A stretch of DNA of 64,000 nucleotides. It comes from Angomonas deanei. Lineage: Eukaryota; Euglenozoa; Kinetoplastea; Trypanosomatida; Trypanosomatidae. Positions 50,390 to 60,160 of this stretch are shown here, piece after piece (position 1 is the first letter of the stretch; each line of letters opens with the position of its first letter). Both the position numbers and the translations under genes were made by a program. The notes below the pieces were generated by a model. It saw only the letters and a list, made by a program, of their open reading frames with translations. It did not search any database and was not told where the DNA came from. The stretch spans positions 186,001 through 250,000 of the forward strand of contig LR877147.1 of NCBI GenBank assembly GCA_903995115.1. Direction: 5' to 3'.

Positions 50390-51940
50390 ATGACGGAGCT
50401 GCGGTTAACCAATAAAAAAATGCAACGATTGGTGTTGCCGTACATGAAGGTGGGTATTTGCGAAATGATGAACGCCTCCCCCAACTTCTTTTCCGATTCT
50501 TTCATGGTGTACAATACCAAAAACCGTCTGTACAAGGGGGATGCCCTCAAGAGCAGCGAACAACAGTTTCTAGGCGATGTAGTCGGGGGTGGTTTGTGCG
50601 ACAGTTATACTGGCAGAGAAGTGTCGAGCCACATTTGCCAATTCCTAGCCAACGCCCTTGCCCGACACGCCTGCTCGATCGATGAAATACAAAAGTTGAG
50701 AAAAGAGTTTGGCCAAGAGGACCCGTTGGTGGACTATTTGCTCATGGCACACAGGGCCAAACGACTGCGGCCTGCTGAGGACAGGCGGCTGGAGAGCACC
50801 GTCTCGGATAAGGATATGCAGCAATACGCCTTCTTGGCAGATGCCTCGTTTTTCACCAACTGCAAGCGTGGTGGCTACAACGGGGTTGAGGAGACAGGAT
50901 GTCGGGGCGTTTGGTTCAGCTCTACCGTCACGCCCACCTCGCTGGAGGGGCAGCGTCGCCTTGCCGTGCACCGGACAGACAAGGATGCTCGGATAGGGTT
51001 GGCGCCGCCGGCGGTAAAGTCACTGAGCGAGACCACCAGCTCCGCGTACGAGAGGGAGTTAGAACGGGTCAACGAAATAGAAAGTCTATACGCCAATTCG
51101 CTAGACATGGTCGTGAGTGGTGTGGGGGACTGCCGTGCCTTTGGTATCTGCCGGAACCCTCTCACAGATGGCTGTAAACGCAGCCAACTAGACCCCACAA
51201 GAGAACGCGTCATTCCCCTTAGCGTGGACCACAAACCCTTTCGGACCGACGACTTCCGTCGCATCACGGCGGCTGGTGGGGTGGTGGATTCCTCCAAGAG
51301 TGAATGCATCGATGACAATCCGTTTCTGAATGTGTCTCGCTCTTTTGGTCACCTCTCCATGAAAAGCAACCCAAAGTTGTCCCCCATCCAGCAGAAGCTG
51401 ATCCCTACACCGTCGTCCTTCACGTGGGAGATGCTCCCCGGGGATGTGCTCGTCTTGTTTAACCACGCCGTAATCGAGACGGAATCGGGGGAGGATACCA
51501 CCGTGGATGAGTTGGGCAAGTTAGTCGGGAGGGGAGTGGACGCGGGGATGCCCCCGGAGCAGATCGCCGGCTCCCTCTGTGATCACGCCCTCCGGAAGGG
51601 TGCCACCCACACGCTGCAGGCACTGGTGGTGGTGGCGGAGAACATGCGGGAGGGCACCGCGACCGCCCAGGAGGGACCAGATGTGAACGAGTGGATCGAC
51701 GCGGGGCCCATCTACTTCGACGCGTGCAAACATCACGAGCCGTATCGAGCTGCCTTGTTGAGGGACTGCGAACGCTGTGGGGTGTCACTGGCGGAACTGC
51801 TGCAGCTGCGGTGTGAGCGAGTCGCCCCACTACTGCCAATGCGCCACTCCCTCTCCCTGCTGCCCTACTACAGCAGCGAGGCGGCCTTTGCAGCGGACGA
51901 TGGAGAGCGAGTTTGTATTTCTTTCACCATGAGGTGCTGA
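50390..51940 (+). CDS. PP2C-like protein with degenerate catalytic site
   Basis: 516 residues. PP2C landmarks are visible: VVGGGLCDSYTG in place of the DGHGG motif, SGVGDCRAFGI (usual VGDSRA), LSVDHKPFRTDDFRRITAAGG, LNVSRSFGH (usual SRAFGD), and VLFNHAVIE in place of DGLWD. Several metal-binding aspartates are thus replaced, which points to a pseudophosphatase or an altered metal site; the family is otherwise a Mg2+/Mn2+-dependent Ser/Thr phosphatase. The C-terminus is uncertain: after the TGA at 51938 the same frame stays open for 23 codons to a TGA at 52007, and another frame is also open here. Confidence 0.78.
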   Translation: MTELRLTNKKMQRLVLPYMKVGICEMMNASPNFFSDSFMVYNTKNRLYKGDALKSSEQQFLGDVVGGGLCDSYTGREVSSHICQFLANALARHACSIDEIQKLRKEFGQEDPLVDYLLMAHRAKRLRPAEDRRLESTVSDKDMQQYAFLADASFFTNCKRGGYNGVEETGCRGVWFSSTVTPTSLEGQRRLAVHRTDKDARIGLAPPAVKSLSETTSSAYERELERVNEIESLYANSLDMVVSGVGDCRAFGICRNPLTDGCKRSQLDPTRERVIPLSVDHKPFRTDDFRRITAAGGVVDSSKSECIDDNPFLNVSRSFGHLSMKSNPKLSPIQQKLIPTPSSFTWEMLPGDVLVLFNHAVIETESGEDTTVDELGKLVGRGVDAGMPPEQIAGSLCDHALRKGATHTLQALVVVAENMREGTATAQEGPDVNEWIDAGPIYFDACKHHEPYRAALLRDCERCGVSLAELLQLRCERVAPLLPMRHSLSLLPYYSSEAAFAADDGERVCISFTMRC

Positions 51941-52337
51941 CAAAAGGATCCTCTCTCCCCACAGGCCAAACTGGTGTTCGAGCGCCTTGCCAACTCGCTC
52001 ATGAAATGAGTAGGGCGATACTCCAGTTCAATCCGCTTTCACATGAATGGAACGATTAACGTTTCCAGTTTAACCAATGATTTTCGTTTTCATTTTTTTT
52101 GGTTTCATCTCCATCACAGTTGCCCTGTCAAAACCAGAAGCGACGGATATTACACATTCCCTCTCTCCTTCTCTTTCCCCTCCCATAAAGTGTCGCTTCT
52201 TGTCCGTTAAGTTTTGGCGCGAACACAATAAAAATAAATACGAACAAGATTATCAACAGAAGCAGACAATTGTAGGCATATCGCCATCACATCGTTTTCA
52301 TAGTTCCTTTTATTTTTAGAAAAAAAAAACGGGAGGA
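51941..52337. other. Intergenic spacer; first part may be coding
   Basis: The first 70-120 bases may belong to the preceding gene (see its entry). The rest is 3' UTR, t/c-rich tracts at about 52159-52180 and an A9 run just before the NOT11-like gene. A short open frame at 52077-52319 has no codon bias. Confidence 0.5.
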
Positions 52338-54155
52338 ATGATCTTGCGGTCCAAGCTGGAGGATTTCAGGGCACTTCTTCAAGTCGTCGCCCTGTCACAG
52401 GAGAAGAATCTTAGTCCCGCCGACATTGTCCGCCACGGCGCCCTAGGTGGAGTGGTGCACATCTTTCACGACTCCGCGAACAGCGCTATGCGACAGTTCC
52501 TCCCGTCGGTGATGTCGGTTTCCTTTTTTAGCGAAAGCGTAGGCGATGGCACCTTTGCCCCATCTCTCTCCTTCACAACAGAGAACGACGTCCCCCGCTA
52601 CACGCCGGTGAGCGAGTGTCTCGGCAAGGATCTCTTTACCGCCATTTGCCTCCTCTTCCCAGACTGTTTTTTAGAAGTGGAGGACTACCTGGATGATCAG
52701 CCGTTTGACAGCGAGTCCATCTCGCACACCCAGTCGCAGGGGGTGGAGGATATGAACACCTCCGCCGCTGGCAATGTGGGCACCCCGGTCTCGCAAAAGT
52801 CGGCCGACGCGAGCACCTCGCAGCATCTTCAACACGCCTCTACATCACACACTGGTGCTCACAGTGCTACCCCACCGCCCTCGCTGAGTTCCTCCCAACG
52901 GGCGCCACGGTCTACCGAGGTGGACTTGATCGTGCTGCACAAGACACGGTGCGAGGTGGCGTTGGACTTTGTGGTATTGATTAACAGCGCACTTAAAGAT
53001 GTTCAAATACGTCTCAAGCGGCGCGAGTTAAAGGTCAGCTTACAGCCCAAAAGTGAAAAACAGGCAGAGGGATCCCCTCCCAGTAATGACACCTCGGAAG
53101 CGGCGGTTCTGCAGAACAATAGTTTGTGGTTGCTAAAGGCCAAGAGTCTCATTTTGGTCTGTCTATATGTGGCAGACTTGTTTTACCTCAAAAACTGGAC
53201 CCAAGCGTCTTCTGTTTTGCATTCTTACAAGGATCGTTTCCGAGACACCACCGGTCCACTGGAGGAGTTCACAGAGCCTGTGAGTCAGTGGAGCTGGCCG
53301 ACGTCAGAGGAGGACGTGACAGCGTGGTATGAGAGCAAGATTCAACAGGTATGCGATGCCTTCCGCAGCGATGCACCACCGGGGTCACCACAAGACTTTG
53401 AGGAGTATTTGCGGGTGTTGAAACAGCAATCCACCGAGGACTCCTACGACATTCTGTCTAGCAAGTTTTCGTTACTCCTCAACAAGGCAGACACCGGCAA
53501 GCGGCCGAGCTACTTTGATGCGTTGCAGTTTTGCCACGTGCCTCTGCCGTTAATGCCGGTGGCGGAGGGAGAGTTCTTCTGGCTCCCCCAACCGACCTAC
53601 CTCATGAGTCACGCCTCCGTGTCGTTGGTGTCACACCTGGTGCGACTGAGCAAACGGAAGCTGAACGACGCACAGCTACGTACCGAGTGTACCGTGCTGT
53701 TCCCGCAACCGTTTCACAGCTTGGGAAAGATGGAAAAGGACAGAATTGAGTTTTACCTCCAGGATCGGCAAAATGTGACACAGCAACTGGAGAAGAACCC
53801 TGTTTTACTGGCGAAACTGATGGTGTGGATCAAGGAAAGCTTTACCGAGGGCGAAGTACCCCCATTTGTTTCCGCTGTGGAAGATTATGTGCTGTTTGAG
53901 GTTCCCTTCAGCGTTATGGTGGGTCAGTATCTGCGGGAGTCGGTGAGCCAGCGATCCCTCTCCCGTGAGAAGTGGGGCAAGTGGCTGCTGCACACCTGCC
54001 AAAAGCTCTTGAACGCGTCTGCCAACGACGGCGGAAGTTCCCCTCATACAAAAGTGATTACCGCCATCATTGACTTTTCATTGGCGCAGTGCTCGTGGAA
54101 ACTCTCCGACGAAGAGAAAACTACATTCACGTCTTTCCGTAAATTGGTAAATTAA
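52338..54155 (+). CDS. NOT11-like subunit of the CAF1-NOT deadenylase complex
   Basis: 605 residues. The central part is low in complexity (serine/threonine/histidine-rich, about 130-195). The C-terminal region has the signature of CNOT11 (DUF2363): a VPLPLMPVAEGEFFWLP segment near 400-416 matching the PPPLP...E-WL core, followed by an alpha-helical repeat with LEKNPVLLAKLMVWI. NOT11 with NOT10 forms an arm of the CAF1-NOT complex, which shortens mRNA poly(A) tails. In kinetoplastids, where regulation is mostly post-transcriptional, this complex is central. Assignment is by motif recognition. Confidence 0.7.
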   Translation: MILRSKLEDFRALLQVVALSQEKNLSPADIVRHGALGGVVHIFHDSANSAMRQFLPSVMSVSFFSESVGDGTFAPSLSFTTENDVPRYTPVSECLGKDLFTAICLLFPDCFLEVEDYLDDQPFDSESISHTQSQGVEDMNTSAAGNVGTPVSQKSADASTSQHLQHASTSHTGAHSATPPPSLSSSQRAPRSTEVDLIVLHKTRCEVALDFVVLINSALKDVQIRLKRRELKVSLQPKSEKQAEGSPPSNDTSEAAVLQNNSLWLLKAKSLILVCLYVADLFYLKNWTQASSVLHSYKDRFRDTTGPLEEFTEPVSQWSWPTSEEDVTAWYESKIQQVCDAFRSDAPPGSPQDFEEYLRVLKQQSTEDSYDILSSKFSLLLNKADTGKRPSYFDALQFCHVPLPLMPVAEGEFFWLPQPTYLMSHASVSLVSHLVRLSKRKLNDAQLRTECTVLFPQPFHSLGKMEKDRIEFYLQDRQNVTQQLEKNPVLLAKLMVWIKESFTEGEVPPFVSAVEDYVLFEVPFSVMVGQYLRESVSQRSLSREKWGKWLLHTCQKLLNASANDGGSSPHTKVITAIIDFSLAQCSWKLSDEEKTTFTSFRKLVN

Positions 54156-54299
54156 CCCTACTTTGCTAATACTCATTTTTTTTTTTTTTTCTTGGTTTGG
54201 TGGCTGTGGTTTCTCTGAAGTTGCTTGTTGTTGTTTTCTTCCATTCTTGAGTGGGTCTTCACTTTCCTTTTCTCTCTCTCTTCAAAGGGTCTTTTCTAA

Positions 54300-54875
54300 A
54301 TGCGCAACTACAACAACTTCAACCGCGTCTCCAAGGCACCCCGCCGTCCCTTTGAGAAGGAGCGTCTCGACCGTGAAATGAAGTTATGCGGTGTCTACGG
54401 TCTCCGCTGCAAGCGTGAGATCTGGCGCGTGAACATGACTCTTTCCAAGATGCGTCGTACCGCCCGTTTGTTGTTGACGCTCCCCGAGAACCACCCCCGT
54501 CGTCTTCTTGAGGGTTCCGCCATCATGCGCCGTTGCCACGAGTACGGATTCCTCGAAGAGGAGAAGGACAAGCTCGATTACGTGCTTTCCCTTCAGGTGA
54601 CCGACATTCTTGAGCGCCGCCTCCAGACCATCGTCTTCAAGGCCGGTATCGCCAAGTCTGTCCACCACGCCCGTGTCCTCGTCCAGCAGCGCCACATCGC
54701 TGTTGCCAAGCAGATCGTCACGATCCCCTCCTTCATGGTCCGCATCAGCAGCGAGCGCCTCATCGCCTTCGCTGACGCTTCCCCCTACGGAAACGGTCGC
54801 CTCGGTCGCGTTCGCCGTGTCCGCCGCAACCAGCAGAAGAAGGCTGCCGCCGGTGGTGATGCCGAAGACGAGTAA
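54300..54875 (+). CDS. RPS9: 40S ribosomal protein S9 (uS4)
   Basis: 191 residues. An S4-type protein: basic N-terminus ([18 protein letters not shown]), then the S4 RNA-binding domain ([34 protein letters not shown] at about 103-136), and a basic/acidic tail. It nucleates assembly of the 40S body. Strong C-ending codon bias. The acceptor lies in the t/c-rich stretch at 54260-54290. Confidence 0.96.
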   Translation: MRNYNNFNRVSKAPRRPFEKERLDREMKLCGVYGLRCKREIWRVNMTLSKMRRTARLLLTLPENHPRRLLEGSAIMRRCHEYGFLEEEKDKLDYVLSLQVTDILERRLQTIVFKAGIAKSVHHARVLVQQRHIAVAKQIVTIPSFMVRISSERLIAFADASPYGNGRLGRVRRVRRNQQKKAAAGGDAEDE

Positions 54876-55165
54876 TCTCGGAACAGGATTTTTTCTTTTA
54901 GAAGACCCTTTCTTCTTTTTTCATTTTTCAAAAAGCTTAATGATTTTTATTCGTATTTTTCATTATCTTTTGATTAATTTTTAATATTCAACCAAAATAT
55001 CTATACGATCGCACACGCACCCCCTGTCTGGTGGGCCATTTGGTCTCCTTACGCTAAGACCTTCTATCCCCTTTTCACTTCCATTTCTCCTCTTTTCCCC
55101 TCTACGCTTCTAAACGCACACTCTAAGATCAAAAACTTTATTTTTATATCACTATCGCCATCAAA

Positions 55166-56284
55166 ATGTCTGACCGTGTTTCGGTTCTCCGCACTCAGCT
55201 CCCCTCGTACAACACCATCACCACCAAGTATGAGGCCGAGCTTCGCCAGACCGCCAAGCGCATGACCGCCCCCGGTAAGGGTCTCCTCGCCGCCGATGAG
55301 TCCATTGGCTCTTGCTCCAAGCGCTTCGACCCCATTGGTCTCGAGAACACCGAGCCCAACCGCCAGAAGTACCGCGCCCTGATGCTCGAGGCCGAAGGCT
55401 TCGAGAAGTACATCAGCGGTGTCATCCTTCACGACGAGACCGTGTTCCAGAAGGCCACCAACGGCCAGACCTTCCCCGAGTACCTCACCTCCAAGGGTGT
55501 GTACCCCGGTATCAAGACCGACTTGGGTCTCCACGACCTCGAGGAGGGCGCCCCTGGCGAACAGATGACCGAAGGTTTGGACGGCTACATCAAGCGCGCC
55601 CAGAAGTACTACAAGGCCGGCTGCCGTTTCTGCAAGTGGCGTAACGTGTACAAGATTCAGAACGGAACCGTTTCTGAGTCCGCCGTTCGCTTCAACGCTG
55701 AGACCCTCGCCCGCTATGCTATTCTGTCCCAGAAGGCCGGTCTCGTGCCTATTGTGGAGCCCGAGGTCATGATTGACGGTACCCACGACATCGACACCTG
55801 CCAGCGCGTGTCTCAACACGTGTGGGCCGAGGTTGCCGCCGCCCTCCAGCGCCACGGCGTCATCTGGGAAGGCTGCCTCCTCAAGCCCAACATGGTTGTG
55901 CCCGGTGCTGAGTCCGGCAAGAAGGCCACCGCTGAAGAGGTTGCCCGCTACACCGTCACCACCCTCGCCCGCACGATGCCCCCCGCGTTGGTCGGTGTGA
56001 CCTTCCTCTCCGGTGGTCTCAGCGAGGTCCAGGCTTCTGAGTACCTCAACGCCATCAACAACGTTGACATCCCCCGCCCGTGGAAGCTGACCTTCTCTTA
56101 TGCCCGTGGCCTTCAGTCCTCCGCCCTCAAGGCGTGGGGTGGCAAGGACTCCGGCATCCCCGCCGGTCGCCGTGCCTTCCTCCACCGTGCTAAGATGAAC
56201 TCCAACGCCCAGCTCGGCAAGTACAACCGCGCCGAGGACGACAAGGAGTCCCAGTCTCTGTACGTGAAGGGTAACAGCTACTAG
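55166..56284 (+). CDS. ALD: Glycosomal fructose-bisphosphate aldolase, copy 1
   Basis: 372 residues, class I aldolase: [24 protein letters not shown] (Schiff-base lysine region), [20 protein letters not shown] and the catalytic C-terminal tyrosine (GNSY). It cleaves fructose-1,6-bisphosphate to DHAP and glyceraldehyde-3-phosphate. The N-terminus fits a PTS2 glycosomal signal: R4 V5 x5 Q11 L12. Codons are extremely biased to C/G endings. This copy has its own 5' flank; the copies behind it share spacers. An antisense frame of 416 codons is an artefact of codon bias. Confidence 0.97.
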   Translation: MSDRVSVLRTQLPSYNTITTKYEAELRQTAKRMTAPGKGLLAADESIGSCSKRFDPIGLENTEPNRQKYRALMLEAEGFEKYISGVILHDETVFQKATNGQTFPEYLTSKGVYPGIKTDLGLHDLEEGAPGEQMTEGLDGYIKRAQKYYKAGCRFCKWRNVYKIQNGTVSESAVRFNAETLARYAILSQKAGLVPIVEPEVMIDGTHDIDTCQRVSQHVWAEVAAALQRHGVIWEGCLLKPNMVVPGAESGKKATAEEVARYTVTTLARTMPPALVGVTFLSGGLSEVQASEYLNAINNVDIPRPWKLTFSYARGLQSSALKAWGGKDSGIPAGRRAFLHRAKMNSNAQLGKYNRAEDDKESQSLYVKGNSY

Positions 56285-56517
56285 TCCCTCTGGCGAAGCG
56301 TATAACGAATTCAAAAGTTTATTTTAATTTTTTTTTCTGATTTATATATGGGTTATTTTTCGTTTCGAGAAATGAATTACAATAGTTTTAGCGTGTGGTT
56401 TGTTGCGCTTTGCAGAAGGTCTTTTTGATTTTATTGCTGTCGTTCACCATGACTCCTTCCCTCTCCCCCATTTCATTTTGTTAGTTATTATCTTCTCGTT
56501 TTATTATCGCCATCAAA

Positions 56518-57636
56518 ATGTCTGACCGTGTTTCGGTTCTCCGCACTCAGCTCCCCTCGTACAACACCATCACCACCAAGTATGAGGCCGAGCTTCGCCA
56601 GACCGCCAAGCGCATGACCGCCCCCGGTAAGGGTCTCCTCGCCGCCGATGAGTCCATTGGCTCTTGCTCCAAGCGCTTCGACCCCATTGGTCTCGAGAAC
56701 ACCGAGCCCAACCGCCAGAAGTACCGCGCCCTGATGCTCGAGGCCGAAGGCTTCGAGAAGTACATCAGCGGTGTCATCCTTCACGACGAGACCGTGTTCC
56801 AGAAGGCCACCAACGGCCAGACCTTCCCCGAGTACCTCACCTCCAAGGGTGTGTACCCCGGTATCAAGACCGACTTGGGTCTCCACGACCTCGAGGAGGG
56901 CGCCCCTGGCGAACAGATGACCGAAGGTTTGGACGGCTACATCAAGCGCGCCCAGAAGTACTACAAGGCCGGCTGCCGTTTCTGCAAGTGGCGTAACGTG
57001 TACAAGATTCAGAACGGAACCGTTTCTGAGTCCGCCGTTCGCTTCAACGCTGAGACCCTCGCCCGCTATGCTATTCTGTCCCAGAAGGCCGGTCTCGTGC
57101 CTATTGTGGAGCCCGAGGTCATGATTGACGGTACCCACGACATCGACACCTGCCAGCGCGTGTCTCAACACGTGTGGGCCGAGGTTGCCGCCGCCCTCCA
57201 GCGCCACGGCGTCATCTGGGAAGGCTGCCTCCTCAAGCCCAACATGGTTGTGCCCGGTGCTGAGTCCGGCAAGAAGGCCACCGCTGAAGAGGTTGCCCGC
57301 TACACCGTCACCACCCTCGCCCGCACGATGCCCCCCGCGTTGGTCGGCGTGACCTTCCTCTCCGGCGGTCTCAGCGAGGTCCAGGCTTCTGAGTACCTCA
57401 ACGCCATCAACAACGTTGACATCCCCCGCCCGTGGAAGCTGACCTTCTCTTATGCCCGTGGCCTTCAGTCCTCCGCCCTCAAGGCGTGGGGTGGCAAGGA
57501 CTCCGGCATCCCCGCCGGTCGCCGTGCCTTCCTCCACCGTGCTAAGATGAACTCCAACGCCCAGCTCGGCAAGTACAACCGCGCCGAGGACGACAAGGAG
57601 TCCCAGTCTCTGTACGTGAAGGGTAACAGCTACTAG
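56518..57636 (+). CDS. ALD: Glycosomal fructose-bisphosphate aldolase, copy 2
   Basis: 372 residues and identical in protein to copy 1. DNA differs at a few synonymous positions (for example ggc/ggt pairs near 57346-57367, shared with copy 3). It has the same PTS2 (R4 V5 x5 Q11 L12). The spacer before it is nearly the same as the spacer before copy 3, so copies 2 and 3 are the younger unequal-exchange products or have exchanged more recently. Confidence 0.97.
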   Translation: MSDRVSVLRTQLPSYNTITTKYEAELRQTAKRMTAPGKGLLAADESIGSCSKRFDPIGLENTEPNRQKYRALMLEAEGFEKYISGVILHDETVFQKATNGQTFPEYLTSKGVYPGIKTDLGLHDLEEGAPGEQMTEGLDGYIKRAQKYYKAGCRFCKWRNVYKIQNGTVSESAVRFNAETLARYAILSQKAGLVPIVEPEVMIDGTHDIDTCQRVSQHVWAEVAAALQRHGVIWEGCLLKPNMVVPGAESGKKATAEEVARYTVTTLARTMPPALVGVTFLSGGLSEVQASEYLNAINNVDIPRPWKLTFSYARGLQSSALKAWGGKDSGIPAGRRAFLHRAKMNSNAQLGKYNRAEDDKESQSLYVKGNSY

Positions 57637-57863
57637 TCCCTTTGGCGATGCGTATAACGAATTCAAAAGTTTATTTTAATTTTTTTTCTGATTTATATAT
57701 GGGTTATTTTTCGTTTCGTGAAATGAATTACAATAGTTTTAGCGTGTGGTTTGTTGCGCGTTGCAGAAGGTCTTTTCGGTTTTACTGCTGTCGTTCACCA
57801 TGACTCCTTCCCTCTCCCCCATTTTGTTAGTTATTATCTTCTCGTTTTATTATCGCCATCAAA

Positions 57864-58982
57864 ATGTCTGACCGTGTTTCGGTTCTCCGCACTCAGCTCC
57901 CTGCGTACAACACCATCACCACCAAGTATGAGGCCGAGCTTCGCCAGACCGCCAAGCGCATGACCGCCCCCGGTAAGGGTCTCCTCGCCGCCGATGAGTC
58001 CATTGGCTCTTGCTCCAAGCGCTTCGACCCTATTGGCCTCGAGAACACCGAGCCCAACCGCCAGAAGTACCGCGCCCTGATGCTCGAGGCCGAAGGCTTC
58101 GAGAAGTACATCAGCGGTGTCATCCTTCACGACGAGACCGTGTTCCAGAAGGCCACCAACGGCCAGACCTTCCCCGAGTACCTCACCTCCAAGGGTGTGT
58201 ACCCCGGTATCAAGACCGACTTGGGTCTCCACGACCTCGAGGAGGGCGCCCCTGGCGAACAGATGACCGAAGGTTTGGACGGCTACATCAAGCGCGCCCA
58301 GAAGTACTACAAGGCCGGCTGCCGTTTCTGCAAGTGGCGTAACGTGTACAAGATTCAGAACGGAACCGTCTCTGAGTCCGCCGTTCGCTTCAACGCTGAG
58401 ACCCTCGCCCGCTATGCTATTCTGTCCCAGAAGGCCGGTCTCGTGCCTATTGTGGAGCCCGAGGTCATGATTGACGGCACCCACGACATCGACACCTGCC
58501 AGCGCGTGTCTCAACACGTGTGGGCCGAGGTTGCCGCCGCCCTCCAGCGCCACGGCGTCATCTGGGAAGGCTGCCTCCTCAAGCCCAACATGGTTGTGCC
58601 CGGTGCTGAGTCCGGCAAGAAGGCCACCGCTGAAGAGGTTGCCCGCTACACCGTCACCACCCTCGCCCGCACGATGCCCCCCGCGTTGGTCGGCGTGACC
58701 TTCCTCTCCGGCGGTCTCAGCGAGGTCCAGGCTTCTGAGTACCTCAACGCCATCAACAACGTTGACATCCCCCGCCCGTGGAAGCTGACCTTCTCTTATG
58801 CCCGTGGCCTTCAGTCCTCCGCCCTCAAGGCGTGGGGTGGCAAGGACTCCGGCATCCCCGCCGGTCGCCGTGCCTTCCTCCACCGTGCTAAGATGAACTC
58901 CAACGCCCAGCTCGGCAAGTACAACCGCGCCGAGGACGACAAGGAGTCCCAGTCTCTGTACGTGAAGGGTAACAGCTACTAG
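57864..58982 (+). CDS. ALD: Glycosomal fructose-bisphosphate aldolase, copy 3
   Basis: 372 residues with a single amino-acid difference noted from copies 1 and 2 (Ser14 to Ala, just after the PTS2) plus several synonymous changes clustered in the first 170 codons and near 58480. The PTS2, the active-site motifs and the C-terminal tyrosine are intact. The shared 3' flank ends about 45 bases after the stop (about 59027), so this is the last unit of the array. Confidence 0.97.
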   Translation: MSDRVSVLRTQLPAYNTITTKYEAELRQTAKRMTAPGKGLLAADESIGSCSKRFDPIGLENTEPNRQKYRALMLEAEGFEKYISGVILHDETVFQKATNGQTFPEYLTSKGVYPGIKTDLGLHDLEEGAPGEQMTEGLDGYIKRAQKYYKAGCRFCKWRNVYKIQNGTVSESAVRFNAETLARYAILSQKAGLVPIVEPEVMIDGTHDIDTCQRVSQHVWAEVAAALQRHGVIWEGCLLKPNMVVPGAESGKKATAEEVARYTVTTLARTMPPALVGVTFLSGGLSEVQASEYLNAINNVDIPRPWKLTFSYARGLQSSALKAWGGKDSGIPAGRRAFLHRAKMNSNAQLGKYNRAEDDKESQSLYVKGNSY

Positions 58983-59303
58983 TCCCTTTGGCGATGCGTA
59001 TAACGAATTCAAAAGTTTATTTTAATTTTTTTTTTAATTTTGGGTTTTTATGATATATATTACCTTTTCAAATCCCCCCTTCCTATATTCATGGCGAGAA
59101 GTCGTACATGCAAAAATGGTCAAAATTATACCGTTTACAAAAAAGTAAAGCGAAAAAGATGGCGGATAGGCCTTTTCCCTCTTGTTGTTGTCTTCTTGTT
59201 GCTTGCGGTTTGTGAAGGTGCTGACCGATACAATTGTTTTTCCTTTTTTCTCTCTCTCTACCCATTTCATTTAGCTTTATAATTTTATTGCCTTCTAGTA
59301 TCC

Positions 59304-59816
59304 ATGGAGTCGGAGCATGTTCCTGAAAAGTACATTTCACAGCAGGAGTTAGAAAAGCAGATTGAGCGGTTGACTGCCCCAAAGAAACCGGTGGAGGTGA
59401 AGGATCCTTTTCCGATCGGGGAGACCAAGAAGATTTCGAAAGAGGAATTGGACAAGATGACGGACCGACTCTACACGCAAAGTTTAATGCAGAAACAAGC
59501 CAACCTGGAGGAGACGGAGCGGCAAATGTACAACACCGTGCACAAGGCGGATGGGAAAAAGATAACGAACGAGGAGTTGGAGTCGAATATCAACCACCTC
59601 TACACGGAAAGTCTGGAGCGTAAGAAGGCCAACATGGAGGAGAGCCGCAAGAAGTATCATTACGAACCGGCGCCAAGTACGAAGAAGGTGGACAACAAGA
59701 CGTTTGTTCAACACATGTACGATGATCGTATTGAGGCCAAGAAGAAGACGGAACAAAAGCTGTATGAAAAGTACCTGGCCCCTACCGAGCCCAAGAAGGC
59801 GAAGGCGAATCCATAA
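59304..59816 (+). CDS. Short-repeat charged helical protein
   Basis: 170 residues, very lysine- and glutamate-rich. It contains about four degenerate repeats of some 38 residues, each with a core like KKISKEELDKMTDRLYTQSL or KKITNEELESNINHLYTESL followed by KKANMEE. The repeats start near residues 11, 43, 85 and 126. Such repeats suggest a cytoskeleton- or microtubule-associated protein, a common class in kinetoplastids, but I do not recognise the family. Acceptor AG at 59297-59298. Confidence 0.75.
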   Translation: MESEHVPEKYISQQELEKQIERLTAPKKPVEVKDPFPIGETKKISKEELDKMTDRLYTQSLMQKQANLEETERQMYNTVHKADGKKITNEELESNINHLYTESLERKKANMEESRKKYHYEPAPSTKKVDNKTFVQHMYDDRIEAKKKTEQKLYEKYLAPTEPKKAKANP

Positions 59817-60160
59817 TCTCTCCGCTTTCTGTTTTTTTGTTTTCCGATGTAATATTCTCTCAAATAAATGTTCATAAAACCTTGACGGAGTCATAGTTCC
59901 TTCAACACGCGTTTTAGGACCGCGAACAATCCTGTCTTCCTTTTTTACGGCTTTGCTGTTGTATAGTGACCTGAACCGTTTCCTGCTAGCGCTTTATATT
60001 TTGTCTTCCCACTGTACTAACGCTACGGTGTGACACGAAATCATTGCTCCTTTCCCCTTCCGGTCTTTCACTTCACGTTTGTACAAGAACGACCAACCAC
60101 AAGAGAAAGAGGAACTCTCCTGTTTGGTGGCCTTATTAGCTGTTACACGATCAAAGATAG
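59817..60160. other. Intergenic spacer
   Basis: Contains a probable poly(A) region after a caaataaatg tract and c/t-rich tracts near 60048-60072. The AG immediately before the next ATG is at 60159-60160. The middle (59900-60050) is less T-rich than most spacers here, but I saw no tRNA-like cloverleaf or snoRNA boxes. Confidence 0.5.

Larger units (their letters stand above)
55152..59027 (+). repeat. Tandem array of three aldolase units
   Basis: The unit is about 1,350 bases (1,352 from start 1 to start 2; 1,346 from start 2 to start 3), comprising the gene and a spacer of about 230 bases. The spacer has a conserved 3' UTR beginning with tagtccct and a pyrimidine tract ending in the tcgccatcaaa 5' leader. 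The copies are all intact. Confidence 0.9.

Noticed and set aside
51933-51964. A possible tiny cis-spliced intron (gtgctgac...ccccacag) at the end of the PP2C-like gene
   Set aside because: It would be only about 31 bases, far below known kinetoplastid cis-introns; readthrough or indels explain the pattern better.
55064-59012. Long minus-strand open frames of 392-416 codons opposite each aldolase gene
   Set aside because: They mirror the strongly biased C/G-ending codons of aldolase, recur with every copy and give repetitive valine/leucine/glycine-rich peptides with no family features.
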